Made by a program: the position numbers and the translations under genes. From Gammaproteobacteria bacterium (GTDB taxonomy: Bacteria > Pseudomonadota > Gammaproteobacteria > Steroidobacterales > Steroidobacteraceae), in assembly GCA_025359565.1 (NCBI GenBank), contig JANYFY010000023.1, positions 1 to 64,000 of the forward strand: 64,000 bases of DNA. Direction: 5' to 3'. The first letter of the stretch is position 1. Each line of letters starts with the position of its first letter. This document shows, one piece after another, positions 37,389-46,463 of the stretch. A model generated the notes under the pieces. The model saw nothing but the letters and a program-made list of their open reading frames with translations. It made no database searches and was not told where the DNA came from.

Positions 37389-39377
37389 ATGGCTAGACGA
37401 CGCCAAAGCCGGATCAAGAATTTCTCCGCTGAAAATCAGATGTTCGGCGATCGCAGCGTTATCGCAGGAGTCATTGTAGGTGCGTTATTGTTAATGGTGG
37501 CTTCCCGGCTCTTTTACTTGCAGGTTTTAAAATACCACTATTACGCCACGCTCTCACAGGGTAATCGTATTCGGACTGAGCCGATACCGCCGAGTCGAGG
37601 ATTGATACTAGACCGACACGGGGTTGTGCTTGCGGACAATTTACCAGCCTTTCAAATTGAATTGGTGCGTGAACAAGTTGGCGATGGAAAAGCGCTAGAT
37701 GCCACCCTGACGCAGATGGTGAATATTGGGCTACTGCGCACTGAAGAAGTCCCTAATATCAAGCGTACAATTTTATTGCATAAAATGTATGAGAGTGTAC
37801 CGATTAAACTTCAGTTAACTGAAGCGGAGGTGGCATTGTTCGCTGTGCATCGCTACCAGTTCTCGGGAGTTGATATTCACACTCGCTTGGCGCGACACTA
37901 TCCGCTGCACGAAATGGGGGTCCATGCTATTGGGTATGTGAGCGCAATCAATGAAGAAGACTTGAAAAAAATCGATGGTGCAGAATATGCAGGCACCAGC
38001 TTAATCGGCAAACTAGGCGTTGAAGCGGCATACGAACAACAATTGCATGGCAAGCCGGGTTTCAAGGAGATCTTGGTTAATGCGGCGGGTCGGCCGGTTG
38101 ATAAGCAAGGCGAGTACGCGCCTCAACTTCATACTCATCCGCCAGTCGCCGGCCAGGATTTAATTTTGGGGCTAGACATGCGTGTACAAAAAATTGCCGA
38201 AGAGGCCTTGGTAGGCAAGCGTGGTGCAGTGGTCGCGCTTGATCCGCGAACGGGTGATATTATTGCTCTTGTCAGTACGCCTGGGTTTGATCCCAACGAT
38301 TTTGTGCGTGGCCTTTCGGTCGCGCAGTATGACGCACTTCAAAATAATATAGACAAACCGCTCTTAAATAGAGCATTGCGCGGCGCATATCCGCCCGGCT
38401 CTACCGTAAAGCCCTTATATGCTTTGGCCGCCCAGAAATACGATATTATTTCGCCGTCGCAGACGCAATTCTGCAGCGGTATCTTCACTCTGCGCGGTAG
38501 TAGTCATCAATATCGCGATGATAAAAAACATGGGGTCATCGATATGCGGCGCGCAATCGCTGCCTCATGTGATGTGTATTTTTTTAGAGTGGCAGAAAAA
38601 TTAGGTATTGATCGAATGCATGCTTTTATGCAAACCTTTGGCTATGGCTCGTTGACCGGTATCGACATTCCGGGCGAAAAACCCGGACTCATGGCCTCGC
38701 CTGAGTGGAAGCGTCGCGTTTTCAAGCGTGCAGCAGACCAAGTGTGGTTTCCGGGGGAGACGATTAGTATGGGGATCGGTCAGGGGGCGATGACGGTGAC
38801 TCCGTTACAGCAAGCACATTTTGCGGCGGAGATCGCGGAACGAGGCCGAATCATCGCCACTCCGAGACTCGTGTCGGCCGTGCGTGAGGCCGGTTCGAGT
38901 CGAGTGATTCCCCGTAGCCCTGAGTTCATGAAGCCAAATGACATCGCCACCGATGATCAATGGAGCGTTGTCTACGACGGCATGGTGGATGCGGTATCAC
39001 CAAGAGGAACTGCGTATGTTGCGGGGCTTGGTGCACGTTATAAATTTGCGGGTAAAACGGGTACCGCGCAGGTGATTGCGATTAAACAAAACGAGAAATA
39101 CCATTTAAAAGATGTTGCTGAGCGAAACCGTGATCACGCGTGGTTTATTGCCTACGCACCCGCTGATGATCCTAAAATTGCGATATCAGTTCTTGTCGAA
39201 AATGGCGGTTTCGGCGCAGCGGCTGCGGCCCCCATTGCGCGCCGGGTGCTCGACATGTATTTATTAGGTGAGGACACCACTATAAAGCCTAAGAAACCCG
39301 GCGCTGTCGCTTCAGCACTGTCACCTCGTCCCAGCGTACAGCCGGCAAAACCCACGCCAGCGAGCGAACCCCTTTAA
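37389..39377 (+). CDS. mrdA: Penicillin-binding protein 2 (elongasome transpeptidase)
   Basis: PBP2 crosslinks peptidoglycan during cell elongation together with RodA. The 662-residue product has a short cytoplasmic start, one membrane helix (VIAGVIVGALLLMVASRLFYL), the dimerisation/pedestal domain with PIPPSRGLILDRHGVVLADN, and a transpeptidase domain. The active-site motifs are present: PPGSTVKPLYAL (SxxK), AASCDVYFF (SxD/N position) and FAGKTGTAQV (KTG). The tail after residue 630 is proline-rich. The usual neighbours mreBCD and rodA are not in this window. It follows the receptor remnant by 14 bases. Confidence 0.95.
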   Translation: MARRRQSRIKNFSAENQMFGDRSVIAGVIVGALLLMVASRLFYLQVLKYHYYATLSQGNRIRTEPIPPSRGLILDRHGVVLADNLPAFQIELVREQVGDGKALDATLTQMVNIGLLRTEEVPNIKRTILLHKMYESVPIKLQLTEAEVALFAVHRYQFSGVDIHTRLARHYPLHEMGVHAIGYVSAINEEDLKKIDGAEYAGTSLIGKLGVEAAYEQQLHGKPGFKEILVNAAGRPVDKQGEYAPQLHTHPPVAGQDLILGLDMRVQKIAEEALVGKRGAVVALDPRTGDIIALVSTPGFDPNDFVRGLSVAQYDALQNNIDKPLLNRALRGAYPPGSTVKPLYALAAQKYDIISPSQTQFCSGIFTLRGSSHQYRDDKKHGVIDMRRAIAASCDVYFFRVAEKLGIDRMHAFMQTFGYGSLTGIDIPGEKPGLMASPEWKRRVFKRAADQVWFPGETISMGIGQGAMTVTPLQQAHFAAEIAERGRIIATPRLVSAVREAGSSRVIPRSPEFMKPNDIATDDQWSVVYDGMVDAVSPRGTAYVAGLGARYKFAGKTGTAQVIAIKQNEKYHLKDVAERNRDHAWFIAYAPADDPKIAISVLVENGGFGAAAAAPIARRVLDMYLLGEDTTIKPKKPGAVASALSPRPSVQPAKPTPASEPL

Positions 39378-39392
39378 TCACGAGCATCATTT

Positions 39393-40340
39393 ATGACTGA
39401 CTATACCTACGCATATCAAACTTCCACTACTCACCCAGGGTTTATGAAAGCACCGCCGCTTGCGAGTCGGCCAGATGCTAAGTATGTTATCGCTGGCGTT
39501 CCGTACGACGGTGCGACCACCAACCGCGCTGGTGCACGGTTCGGTCCGTACCAGATTAGGCGCGCGAGCCATATGCTCTGTGATGGCACTCATCCGGTAT
39601 TTGGTGTCTCCCCGCTTGAGCATATCGCCGATATTGGCGATCTAACTTTGCCTAATACTGCGTTGGAGGCTATGCGCGCCGCGATGGCGCCGCAGGTCGC
39701 GAGTCTCATTCGTCAGCATCATATGGTGTGGCTCGGAGGCGATCATTCAATTGCTTTTCCGTTGTTGCGTGAATACCGTGCGCATTTCGGCCGCCCCTTG
39801 GCGCTGGTGCACTTTGACGCGCATTGCGACACATGGGAGAGTCACTTCGCGGAGCCGTCCGGTCATGGTACTTGGGTGCACGAGGCTATTCGTGATGGAC
39901 TCATTGATCCAAAACTCACGGTTCAAGTGGGAATTCGTTCTGCGGCGGAGCGTGACACGGGTCGATATGTGTCGGACCGAGGCGGTCTTATATACACCTC
40001 ACGTGACATGCGCGGGCGCGTAAATTCTGAACAACTTGCATCGATCACAAATGAAGTGCGCGCTCGACTAAACCAGGGTGGTTCAATTCCGACCTACCTG
40101 TCGCTAGACATCGATTGCCTTGATCCTGCTTTTGCGCCCGGTACGGGCACGCCGGAACCGGGTGGGCTAAGTACTTCCCAGGTTTTAACGCTGCTGGAAG
40201 ATTGGCATGACTTCAACTGGTGTGGGATGGATCTGTGCGAAGTATCGCCGCCCTATGATCACGCGGAACTGACCAGCAATGCTGCGGCCTCATTTATATG
40301 GACTTACCTGAGCGGGCGGGTGAGCCATTCTGCAGCTTAA
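39393..40340 (+). CDS. speB: Agmatinase
   Basis: SpeB hydrolyses agmatine to putrescine and urea with a dinuclear manganese centre. The 315-residue product has the ureohydrolase ligands in VWLGGDHSIAF, ALVHFDAHCDTW and LSLDIDCLDPAFAPGTGTPE, the last with the agmatinase-type PGGLST continuation. The start at 39393 is 15 bases after mrdA. Its 3' end overlaps the convergent permease gene by 47 bases. The nearby acetylpolyamine-type deacetylase and permease support a polyamine role. Confidence 0.92.
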   Translation: MTDYTYAYQTSTTHPGFMKAPPLASRPDAKYVIAGVPYDGATTNRAGARFGPYQIRRASHMLCDGTHPVFGVSPLEHIADIGDLTLPNTALEAMRAAMAPQVASLIRQHHMVWLGGDHSIAFPLLREYRAHFGRPLALVHFDAHCDTWESHFAEPSGHGTWVHEAIRDGLIDPKLTVQVGIRSAAERDTGRYVSDRGGLIYTSRDMRGRVNSEQLASITNEVRARLNQGGSIPTYLSLDIDCLDPAFAPGTGTPEPGGLSTSQVLTLLEDWHDFNWCGMDLCEVSPPYDHAELTSNAAASFIWTYLSGRVSHSAA

Positions 40341-41619
40341 GCGCTAGCCCGTAGACCATACCGACTGCGAGCCAGGCTATGCCGACTTTGATGGCGAGTC
40401 CGCTCATGCCGCTGAAAACCGCGAGTACCACGGCGATGCCGATTAGCGGTGCTAGCCAATGGGCGAACAGGGCGCTGGATTTTTGTTTGATGCCGAAGTA
40501 GACAATGACGGAGACATGCAGCATTAGAAAACCGCTAAGCGCCCCAAAATTAACGATGGTGGCGAGATCATCTAGCCGATTGCGCATCGCGAGGGCGACG
40601 CTTAAGGAAATGATGGCAGTGACAATCATGCCTACATAGGGGGTGTGATACCGCGGATGGATGCGTGCGAGCACTTGAGGAAGCTGGCGATCGCGCCCCA
40701 TGGCAAATAGCACGCGGGCCACACCCACTTGCATGGGTAGAGCGTTAGAGAGACCGACTACTAGCACGTAAGCCCACGCAATAACGATGGCTGCCCAAGG
40801 ACCAATAGCCCAGCTTGCGAGTTCATAAGTGGCGGCTGAGGCGTCTTTAATTGTAATACCGGGAAGCAGATTACCTAATACCCATGCTACCAGCACGAAA
40901 AAAAGCGTTGAGATCGCGAGTACGCCGATAATTGCACGGCCGACCACGCGACGGTCATTTCCTTCTACTTCCTCAGACAGGGTTGAGATGGCGTCAAATC
41001 CGAGAAACGACATGACACAAATCGAGGTGGCGGTAAAAAGTGCGCTACTGCTGAATTTTTGGGGATCCCAGAATGGCGCGAAGGAAAGCGAGCCTGTGCC
41101 CCTGCCATGATTTAACGCGACCAGGGCGAGTGTGATGAATGCGAACATCACTATCGCCTGTATAATGACTGCGATGAAATTCGCCCGCGTCGTCACCGCA
41201 ACACCAAACCAATTGATCAAAAGGGTGATGGCAACCATTCCGACGATCCACACGGCCCGATCAACGCTGGGGAGTAGCGTTCCGAGCGCAACGGCAATCA
41301 ACACGTACACAAACGAAGGGATGAGCAAGTAGTCGAGCAATATAAGCCAGCCAGCGATGAAACCAGAATATGCCCCGAGCGAGTGACGGGCGAAGCCATA
41401 AACGGATCCCGCGCTGGGAATGGTTGTGGTCATGATGGCATAACTCTTGGCGGTAAAGTACATGCATATCCCACCAAGTACATACGCCAACGCAATTAAA
41501 CCTTTGGACGACTCCCATACAAATCCAAGAGTGGATAGTGGCGTAATCGGCGCAATGTACGCAAGGCCGTAGACAATAAGATCCCAAAACTTGAGCGAAC
41601 GTTTTAACGCCGGCGGCAT
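40294..41619 (-). CDS. APC-family amino acid/polyamine permease
   Basis: A 441-residue transporter with 12 predicted membrane helices and APC-superfamily features: LKFWDLIVYGLAYIAPITPL in helix 1, TTIPSAGSVYGFARHSLG after helix 2 and FLGFDAISTLSEEVEGNDR in helix 6. Related permeases move amino acids, putrescine or other amines. The gene lies between speB and the deacetylase gene on the opposite strand, so a polyamine or precursor substrate is likely from context only. Its start is about 53 bases from the divergent deacetylase start, so they may share a promoter region. Confidence 0.85.
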   Translation of the reverse strand: MPPALKRSLKFWDLIVYGLAYIAPITPLSTLGFVWESSKGLIALAYVLGGICMYFTAKSYAIMTTTIPSAGSVYGFARHSLGAYSGFIAGWLILLDYLLIPSFVYVLIAVALGTLLPSVDRAVWIVGMVAITLLINWFGVAVTTRANFIAVIIQAIVMFAFITLALVALNHGRGTGSLSFAPFWDPQKFSSSALFTATSICVMSFLGFDAISTLSEEVEGNDRRVVGRAIIGVLAISTLFFVLVAWVLGNLLPGITIKDASAATYELASWAIGPWAAIVIAWAYVLVVGLSNALPMQVGVARVLFAMGRDRQLPQVLARIHPRYHTPYVGMIVTAIISLSVALAMRNRLDDLATIVNFGALSGFLMLHVSVIVYFGIKQKSSALFAHWLAPLIGIAVVLAVFSGMSGLAIKVGIAWLAVGMVYGLALKLQNGSPARSGKSI

Positions 41620-41672
41620 TGTATTTCCGTATGCATTTGAGCCAAGATTACGCCGCTATAGGAGAAAATTGC

Positions 41673-42740
41673 ATGATAACGGTTTATTCGGATCGACATC
41701 TGCTTCGTCAGCCTAAGACAGAGCTTTTCGGAGGCGAGTTTATCGCACCGCATGAATGTGCTGATCGTGCACGATTTGTGCTGGAACGGATCATTGCCAC
41801 AAAACTTGGCCAAGTGATTGAGCCTCAGGTTTTTGGGATGGAACCGATCAGTCGGGTGCACGATGCGGGATATCTGCAATTTCTTGAGCATGTTTGGGAA
41901 GAGTGGACTGCAGCGGGGTATCGCGGTGAAGCGGTACCCGTCTGTTGGCCCGCACGGCGTATGGTACAAAAAATTCCCACCCAGATTGATGGCAAGATCG
42001 GCTACTACGCGGCTTCAGCGGAAACTTCAATTGACGCGGGAACCTGGCCTGCCGCGTTAGCGGCGGTGGATGTGGCGCTGACGGCGGCTCAGCACGTGAT
42101 CCGTGGGGCGCACGGTGCTTTCGCGCTGTGTAGGCCACCGGGGCATCACGCGGCCCGCGATCTGTATGGTGGATATTGCTTCTTAAACAATGCGGCGATT
42201 GCGGCGCAGTGGATGCGAACACAAGGGGCAGGCCGAGTCGCTGTACTGGATGTGGATTTTCATCACGGTAACGGCACCCAAGATATATTTTATGACCGTC
42301 GAGATGTGTTGTTTGTATCCTTGCATGGTGATCCGCGCGAGGCATTTCCGTATTTTATGGGCTATTCCGATGAGCTAGGCGTGGGTTCGGGTGAGGGTTA
42401 TAACCTTAATTTCCCCTTGCCGCGCGACGCGTCGTTCGATGTGTGGGCAGCGGCGCTTGCCGCAGGCCTGCGCCGGGTGCAGCAGTTTGCGCCGGAATAT
42501 TTGGTTGTGTCGTTGGGGGTTGATACTTTCGAGCGCGATCCCATTAGTTTTTTTAAATTATCGTCGACGGATTTTTCGTCCTATGGCGCGATGATTGGTC
42601 GGCTTAAAATCCCGACTCTATTTGTCTTGGAAGGGGGCTATGCGGTGGCGGAAATTGGGCTTAACGCAGTGAATGTCTTATCGGCGTTCGAATCTGTTTA
42701 CAATGCTGCCGCGCAATCTAAAGGCGTACCCATAAAATGA
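41673..42740 (+). CDS. aphA: Histone-deacetylase-superfamily amidohydrolase, acetylpolyamine type
   Basis: The ATG at 41673 is supported by TAGGAG 8 bases upstream. The 355-residue product has the class II-like zinc deacetylase motifs: RPPGHHAARDLYGGYCFLNN (His pair and loop), VAVLDVDFHHGNGTQDIFY (zinc Asp and His) and VVSLGVDTFERDP (second zinc Asp region). The HHAARD and GGYCFLNN loop fits acetylpolyamine amidohydrolases, which remove acetyl groups from acetylputrescine or acetylcadaverine. Its stop overlaps the S9 peptidase ATG (ATGA). Confidence 0.88.
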   Translation: MITVYSDRHLLRQPKTELFGGEFIAPHECADRARFVLERIIATKLGQVIEPQVFGMEPISRVHDAGYLQFLEHVWEEWTAAGYRGEAVPVCWPARRMVQKIPTQIDGKIGYYAASAETSIDAGTWPAALAAVDVALTAAQHVIRGAHGAFALCRPPGHHAARDLYGGYCFLNNAAIAAQWMRTQGAGRVAVLDVDFHHGNGTQDIFYDRRDVLFVSLHGDPREAFPYFMGYSDELGVGSGEGYNLNFPLPRDASFDVWAAALAAGLRRVQQFAPEYLVVSLGVDTFERDPISFFKLSSTDFSSYGAMIGRLKIPTLFVLEGGYAVAEIGLNAVNVLSAFESVYNAAAQSKGVPIK

Positions 42741-44755
42741 ATCAGATATTTTCAAGTCTAGCGCTTGTATTGATCATTGCAAACAGCGCACCCGCTGCGC
42801 CTAAACGAGCGCTTGTAGCCGAAGATTTTAATCGATTGCAGACGGTAGAAAGTCCTAATTGTTCTCGCGATGGCGAGTGGATCGCTTACACGGTGACCGC
42901 CACAGATCGTGCAGCCGACGAGTTACGTTCGGCAGTGTGGATGGTGAACTGGCAAGGCACCGAGCATATCGCCTTAACGTCGGGTGCTCTATCGGCGAGC
43001 GCACCGCAATTTAGTCCCGACGGACGCTTTGTCTCCTACTTAGCTGCTCACGGTGAGGATCCTGCACAGCTCTACCTGTTAGATCGCCGCGGCGGCGAAC
43101 CTCGAGTGCTTACTGCTGTGAGCGGAGAGATCAGCGACTATCGCTGGTCTCCTGACGGTCAAAGAATCGTTTTCTCGATGATCGGCTTACTGGAAAAACC
43201 TGGCGTTATTGCTGCCGCGAAACCCATAGTGATCGATGATTTTCATTTTAAAGAAGATATTACGGGTTATCGGACCGCCGCTGATCGGTCAAAACTATAC
43301 CTACTCACTATCAGTAGTCGAAAAATTCAGCCACTCACTAGCGACGTTCGGTATCGTGACGAGCACCCCACTTGGTCGCCTGATGGAAGTTCAATTGCGT
43401 ATATCAGCAATCATGAGGTTGAAGCAGATCGCCTCGGGACTCAGGAACTATATTTGATTGGGCTTGAATCGGGCGCTACTCCGAAGCGACTCGCGCATTT
43501 TTATGCGCCTAATAAGCAATCTCTTGTGTTTACCAGCGACATGCAACAGATTTTTTATTCGGTTGGATTTGAACCTAAGTGGAACGCGTACATTCATGAT
43601 CGACTGGCCGTGGTGAGTGTGGCGAATGGTGAATCAAGGGTGCTGACCGATGCGTTGGATCGGGCGGTGGCAGTCCCGGTGGCGATAAGCCATGGAGTAT
43701 TAGGTGTGCTAGTGGAAGATGATCGGTCGGAATACCCAGCGGTGTTGCAGGTAGGATCGGGTAAGGCGAGCGCTGTGATTCGTAAGGTCGCGGCACCTAT
43801 GGCTGCGGTGGATCAATGCGCCGGCGGCGGCCATGTGGCAATCCTGGCTTCTACCGATACGCGGGCACCCGAAATTTATGCTTTAGAGTACGGCAAATCA
43901 GGGCCAGGTCACCTGCGCCCGCTCACTCATCACAATGAGACCTTACTAGATGAGCTTACACTGGGTTCGGCCGAAGACGTTCATTTCAACAGTGCCGACG
44001 GCACCGAGGTGCACGGCATAATGATTAAGCCGTTTGGATTTCAGAAGGGGCAGCTTTATCCCACATTGCTCTGGATTCATGGCGGACCTAATGGACAAGA
44101 TGCTCACGGATTAGCGTTCGATACTTATCCGCTTGAGCTTGAGCGTCAGTGGTTTGCGGCTCACGGATATGTAGTGCTGGCCATTAATTATCGTGGCAGT
44201 AGTGGTCGCGGTGCTGATTTCCAACGCAGCATTGCGGCCGACTGGGGTCACAAGGAGGTGGAAGATTTGCTCGCCGGAGTTGATTACGCAGTGCGCGAGA
44301 AAATTGCCGATCCTTCACGGCTAGGAATCGGCGGATGGAGTTACGGCGGGATACTCACGGATTACACGATTGCAAGTGACACTCGCTTTAAAGCTGCCAT
44401 CAGTGGTGCCGGTAGCGCCAATCAACTCTCCATGTTTGGTAGTGATCAATATGCGTTGCAATATACCGAGGAGTTGGGTACACCTTGGGCTCATCTTGAT
44501 CGATGGTTGCAGGTATCGTATCCGTATTTTCACGCCGACAAAATCAAAACACCTACTTTGTTTATGGGCGGCGAAAAAGATTTCAATGTACCGATCGGTG
44601 GTTCCGAGCAAATGTATCAGGCTTTGCGGGTACTTAAGGTGCCTACTCAGTTGGTAGTATATCCGGGAGAGTTTCATTTATTCACCCGGCCTAGCCATAT
44701 TTACGATCGCATTGAACGTTATCTTGCTTGGTTTGATCGCTACTTAAAACCGTAA
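42737..44755 (+). CDS. Exported S9-family prolyl oligopeptidase-type peptidase
   Basis: The 672-residue product has a Sec signal (SSLALVLIIANSAPAA) and a beta-propeller with repeats such as SPNCSRDGEWIAYT, FSPDGRFVSYLA, WSPDGQRIVFS and WSPDGSSIAYIS. A C-terminal alpha/beta hydrolase follows. The triad is visible: Ser in GIGGWSYGG, Asp in GEKDFNVP and His in PGEFHLF. S9 enzymes cut short peptides, so a periplasmic peptide-degrading role is likely. The start overlaps the deacetylase stop by four bases, giving translational coupling to that gene. It is convergent with coaX, three bases apart. Confidence 0.9.
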   Translation: MNQIFSSLALVLIIANSAPAAPKRALVAEDFNRLQTVESPNCSRDGEWIAYTVTATDRAADELRSAVWMVNWQGTEHIALTSGALSASAPQFSPDGRFVSYLAAHGEDPAQLYLLDRRGGEPRVLTAVSGEISDYRWSPDGQRIVFSMIGLLEKPGVIAAAKPIVIDDFHFKEDITGYRTAADRSKLYLLTISSRKIQPLTSDVRYRDEHPTWSPDGSSIAYISNHEVEADRLGTQELYLIGLESGATPKRLAHFYAPNKQSLVFTSDMQQIFYSVGFEPKWNAYIHDRLAVVSVANGESRVLTDALDRAVAVPVAISHGVLGVLVEDDRSEYPAVLQVGSGKASAVIRKVAAPMAAVDQCAGGGHVAILASTDTRAPEIYALEYGKSGPGHLRPLTHHNETLLDELTLGSAEDVHFNSADGTEVHGIMIKPFGFQKGQLYPTLLWIHGGPNGQDAHGLAFDTYPLELERQWFAAHGYVVLAINYRGSSGRGADFQRSIAADWGHKEVEDLLAGVDYAVREKIADPSRLGIGGWSYGGILTDYTIASDTRFKAAISGAGSANQLSMFGSDQYALQYTEELGTPWAHLDRWLQVSYPYFHADKIKTPTLFMGGEKDFNVPIGGSEQMYQALRVLKVPTQLVVYPGEFHLFTRPSHIYDRIERYLAWFDRYLKP

Positions 44756-44758
44756 TTT

Positions 44759-45520
44759 TTATGCTGAGTGATTGCTGCTTGCGACTACTGCGAGACCTTG
44801 TAGTACGAGATCCGATACGGCTTCGCCACGCGTGTGCATGTTACTGGCTATTAGGTCGGCATCGCCACCGGTGATGTACAGCTTTGGTTTTTCGCCTATG
44901 CGCCTCTCAACGAGTTCCGCGGCACGATCGGCCATTCCCGCTAGTGCGAACACCGTTCCCAACGAGATGGCATCGAGGGTGTTGTTAGCGAGGATCTCCG
45001 TTAGTGAGGGAGTGCTTTGTTTTGCCGCTAGAGCGATATTGCTAGTTTCGCTCATAAGCGCTGCGCGCATCATGCGAATGCCCGGCACGATGAGTCCGCC
45101 TAAATGTTGGCCGTGCGCATTGACGGCATCGACTTTAACCGCGGTACCCACATCAACAATACATAAGGCTGAACGGGTTCTTGTCCATGCGCCGATAAGT
45201 GCCAACCAGCGATCAACCCCCAACAGCAGCGGATTTAAATAACTATTATGTAAACCCTGAAAATCAGCCGTAGTACTGATAAATTCAATAGGCAGGCCGT
45301 AGGTTCTCTTGGCCATGCGTGCCAGCGTCCTCGCCATCGTCAAACCGGCAACATTGGAGGCTAGTATGCGCGAAGGACTGGCAGTGGATTTAAACACTGC
45401 CGCGCCCCATAACTCCGATTTAACGTTGCGATGGACAACAGCTTGTTGCTCGGCAAGCTCCGACTCGTCCACTTGCGCCCACTTGAGCCGCGTATTCCCG
45501 ACATCAAGCACTAATAGCAT
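44759..45520 (-). CDS. coaX: Type III pantothenate kinase
   Basis: CoaX phosphorylates pantothenate, the first step of coenzyme A synthesis. The 253-residue product shows MLLVLDVGNTRLKWAQV (phosphate loop), LLGVDRWLALIGAWTRTR, CIVDVGTAVKVDAVNAHGQH and LGGLIVPGIRMMRAAL, plus an ITGGDADLI motif near the C-terminus. In many gammaproteobacteria coaX follows birA, but here birA is about 32 kb away. It is the first of two minus-strand genes with independent-looking spacing (27 bases after the methyltransferase stop). Confidence 0.93.
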   Translation of the reverse strand: MLLVLDVGNTRLKWAQVDESELAEQQAVVHRNVKSELWGAAVFKSTASPSRILASNVAGLTMARTLARMAKRTYGLPIEFISTTADFQGLHNSYLNPLLLGVDRWLALIGAWTRTRSALCIVDVGTAVKVDAVNAHGQHLGGLIVPGIRMMRAALMSETSNIALAAKQSTPSLTEILANNTLDAISLGTVFALAGMADRAAELVERRIGEKPKLYITGGDADLIASNMHTRGEAVSDLVLQGLAVVASSNHSA

Positions 45521-45547
45521 AGGCTACAGCACCCATCTGCCGCGCTA

Positions 45548-46390
45548 CTACCGAAGGGCTGTAGGTTTGCGAAACTTTAGTACATAGTTATCGGCTTCAC
45601 CAACCGCTACGTATTTGGCACGATCTTTTTCGCCTTGGGAAAGTGTCGGCGGTAAGGTCCATACCCCATCCACCCAGTTCTTGGTATCACGCGGATTAGC
45701 ATTAATTTCTGAGGAGTCCACTAACTCGAAACCTGCCTTCTTCGCCATGGCAATGGTGTAGTCCTGGCGCACATAACCGTTCTCGCCCTTTGGATCTTGA
45801 GGCTTGTCATTCAGGCCGCGGTGTTCCTCGATCCCGAATATGCCACCGGGTTTGAGGGCTTTAAAAATGCCGGCGAGTACGTCATTCGCGATTCCGGCTC
45901 CCATCCAGTTATGCAAATTCCGGAAGGTTACTACCAAATCGGCTGATCCGACTGGCGCGATCGCGAAGTGGTTTACACCAAGCAACGTCTCGTTAATTGT
46001 ACCGAGGCGTGCTTCTTGCGCCATTCGTCGCGCGCGCCACTTGGCGATCGACTCTTCTTCTTCCTTGTCGCCAGGCACCGGCAATGCGACATAGTAATGG
46101 CCCTGCGGAGCTAGATAGGCACCGAGGATTTCGGTCCAATAACCCCCTCCCGGCCACAATTCCACGACCGTCATTTTAGGCGAAAGGCCGAAGAACATCA
46201 GTTCCTCGAGTGGGTGACGCGCGGAATCTCGAGCGCTATAAGTCGCCGTGCGCGCGGGGCTTGCAATGCTCGCGGCCAGCGCTGGATCGGGTGCCGCCCT
46301 CGCCACCAACGGAGCGCTGAGCGCCACCAGGGTCGAAAGCGCTACAAGGCCTGCCGCGACGAGGGCATTCGAATTTTTAACTAAACGCAT
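45548..46390 (-). CDS. Methyltransferase-fold protein with an export signal
   Basis: From the ATG at 46390 the 280-residue product starts with a Sec-type signal (AAGLVALSTLVALSAPLVARA). It then shows a class I methyltransferase pattern: MTVVELWPGGGYWTEILGAY (motif I), DLVVTFRNLHNW and FKALKPGGIFGIEEHRG. It looks like the exported predicted-methyltransferase family. Export is odd because S-adenosylmethionine is cytoplasmic; the protein may bind another ligand or use the fold differently. A longer reading to 46690 would overlap the heptosyltransferase gene antisense and is rejected. It is divergent from that gene. Confidence 0.78.
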   Translation of the reverse strand: MRLVKNSNALVAAGLVALSTLVALSAPLVARAAPDPALAASIASPARTATYSARDSARHPLEELMFFGLSPKMTVVELWPGGGYWTEILGAYLAPQGHYYVALPVPGDKEEEESIAKWRARRMAQEARLGTINETLLGVNHFAIAPVGSADLVVTFRNLHNWMGAGIANDVLAGIFKALKPGGIFGIEEHRGLNDKPQDPKGENGYVRQDYTIAMAKKAGFELVDSSEINANPRDTKNWVDGVWTLPPTLSQGEKDRAKYVAVGEADNYVLKFRKPTALR

Positions 46391-46415
46391 GATTGCTAGC
46401 CTCAATAGTAATTGT

Positions 46416-46427
46416 GATACTAGTATC
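46416..46427. promoter_or_regulatory. 12-bp perfect palindrome in a divergent control region
   Basis: GATACTAGTATC is a perfect palindrome located between the methyltransferase start (46390) and the GT9 start (46464). A TATATA-rich segment follows at 46445. A dimeric regulator could bind here and control both genes. The spacing is suitable, but no known operator consensus is matched. Confidence 0.3.
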
Positions 46428-46463
46428 CCATTAAAATGCTCGACTATATATACGGGAGTGGCC

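Noticed and set aside
41848-42345. A 165-codon minus-strand frame
   Set aside because: Antisense to the deacetylase gene; His/Arg/Pro-rich shadow without a start context.
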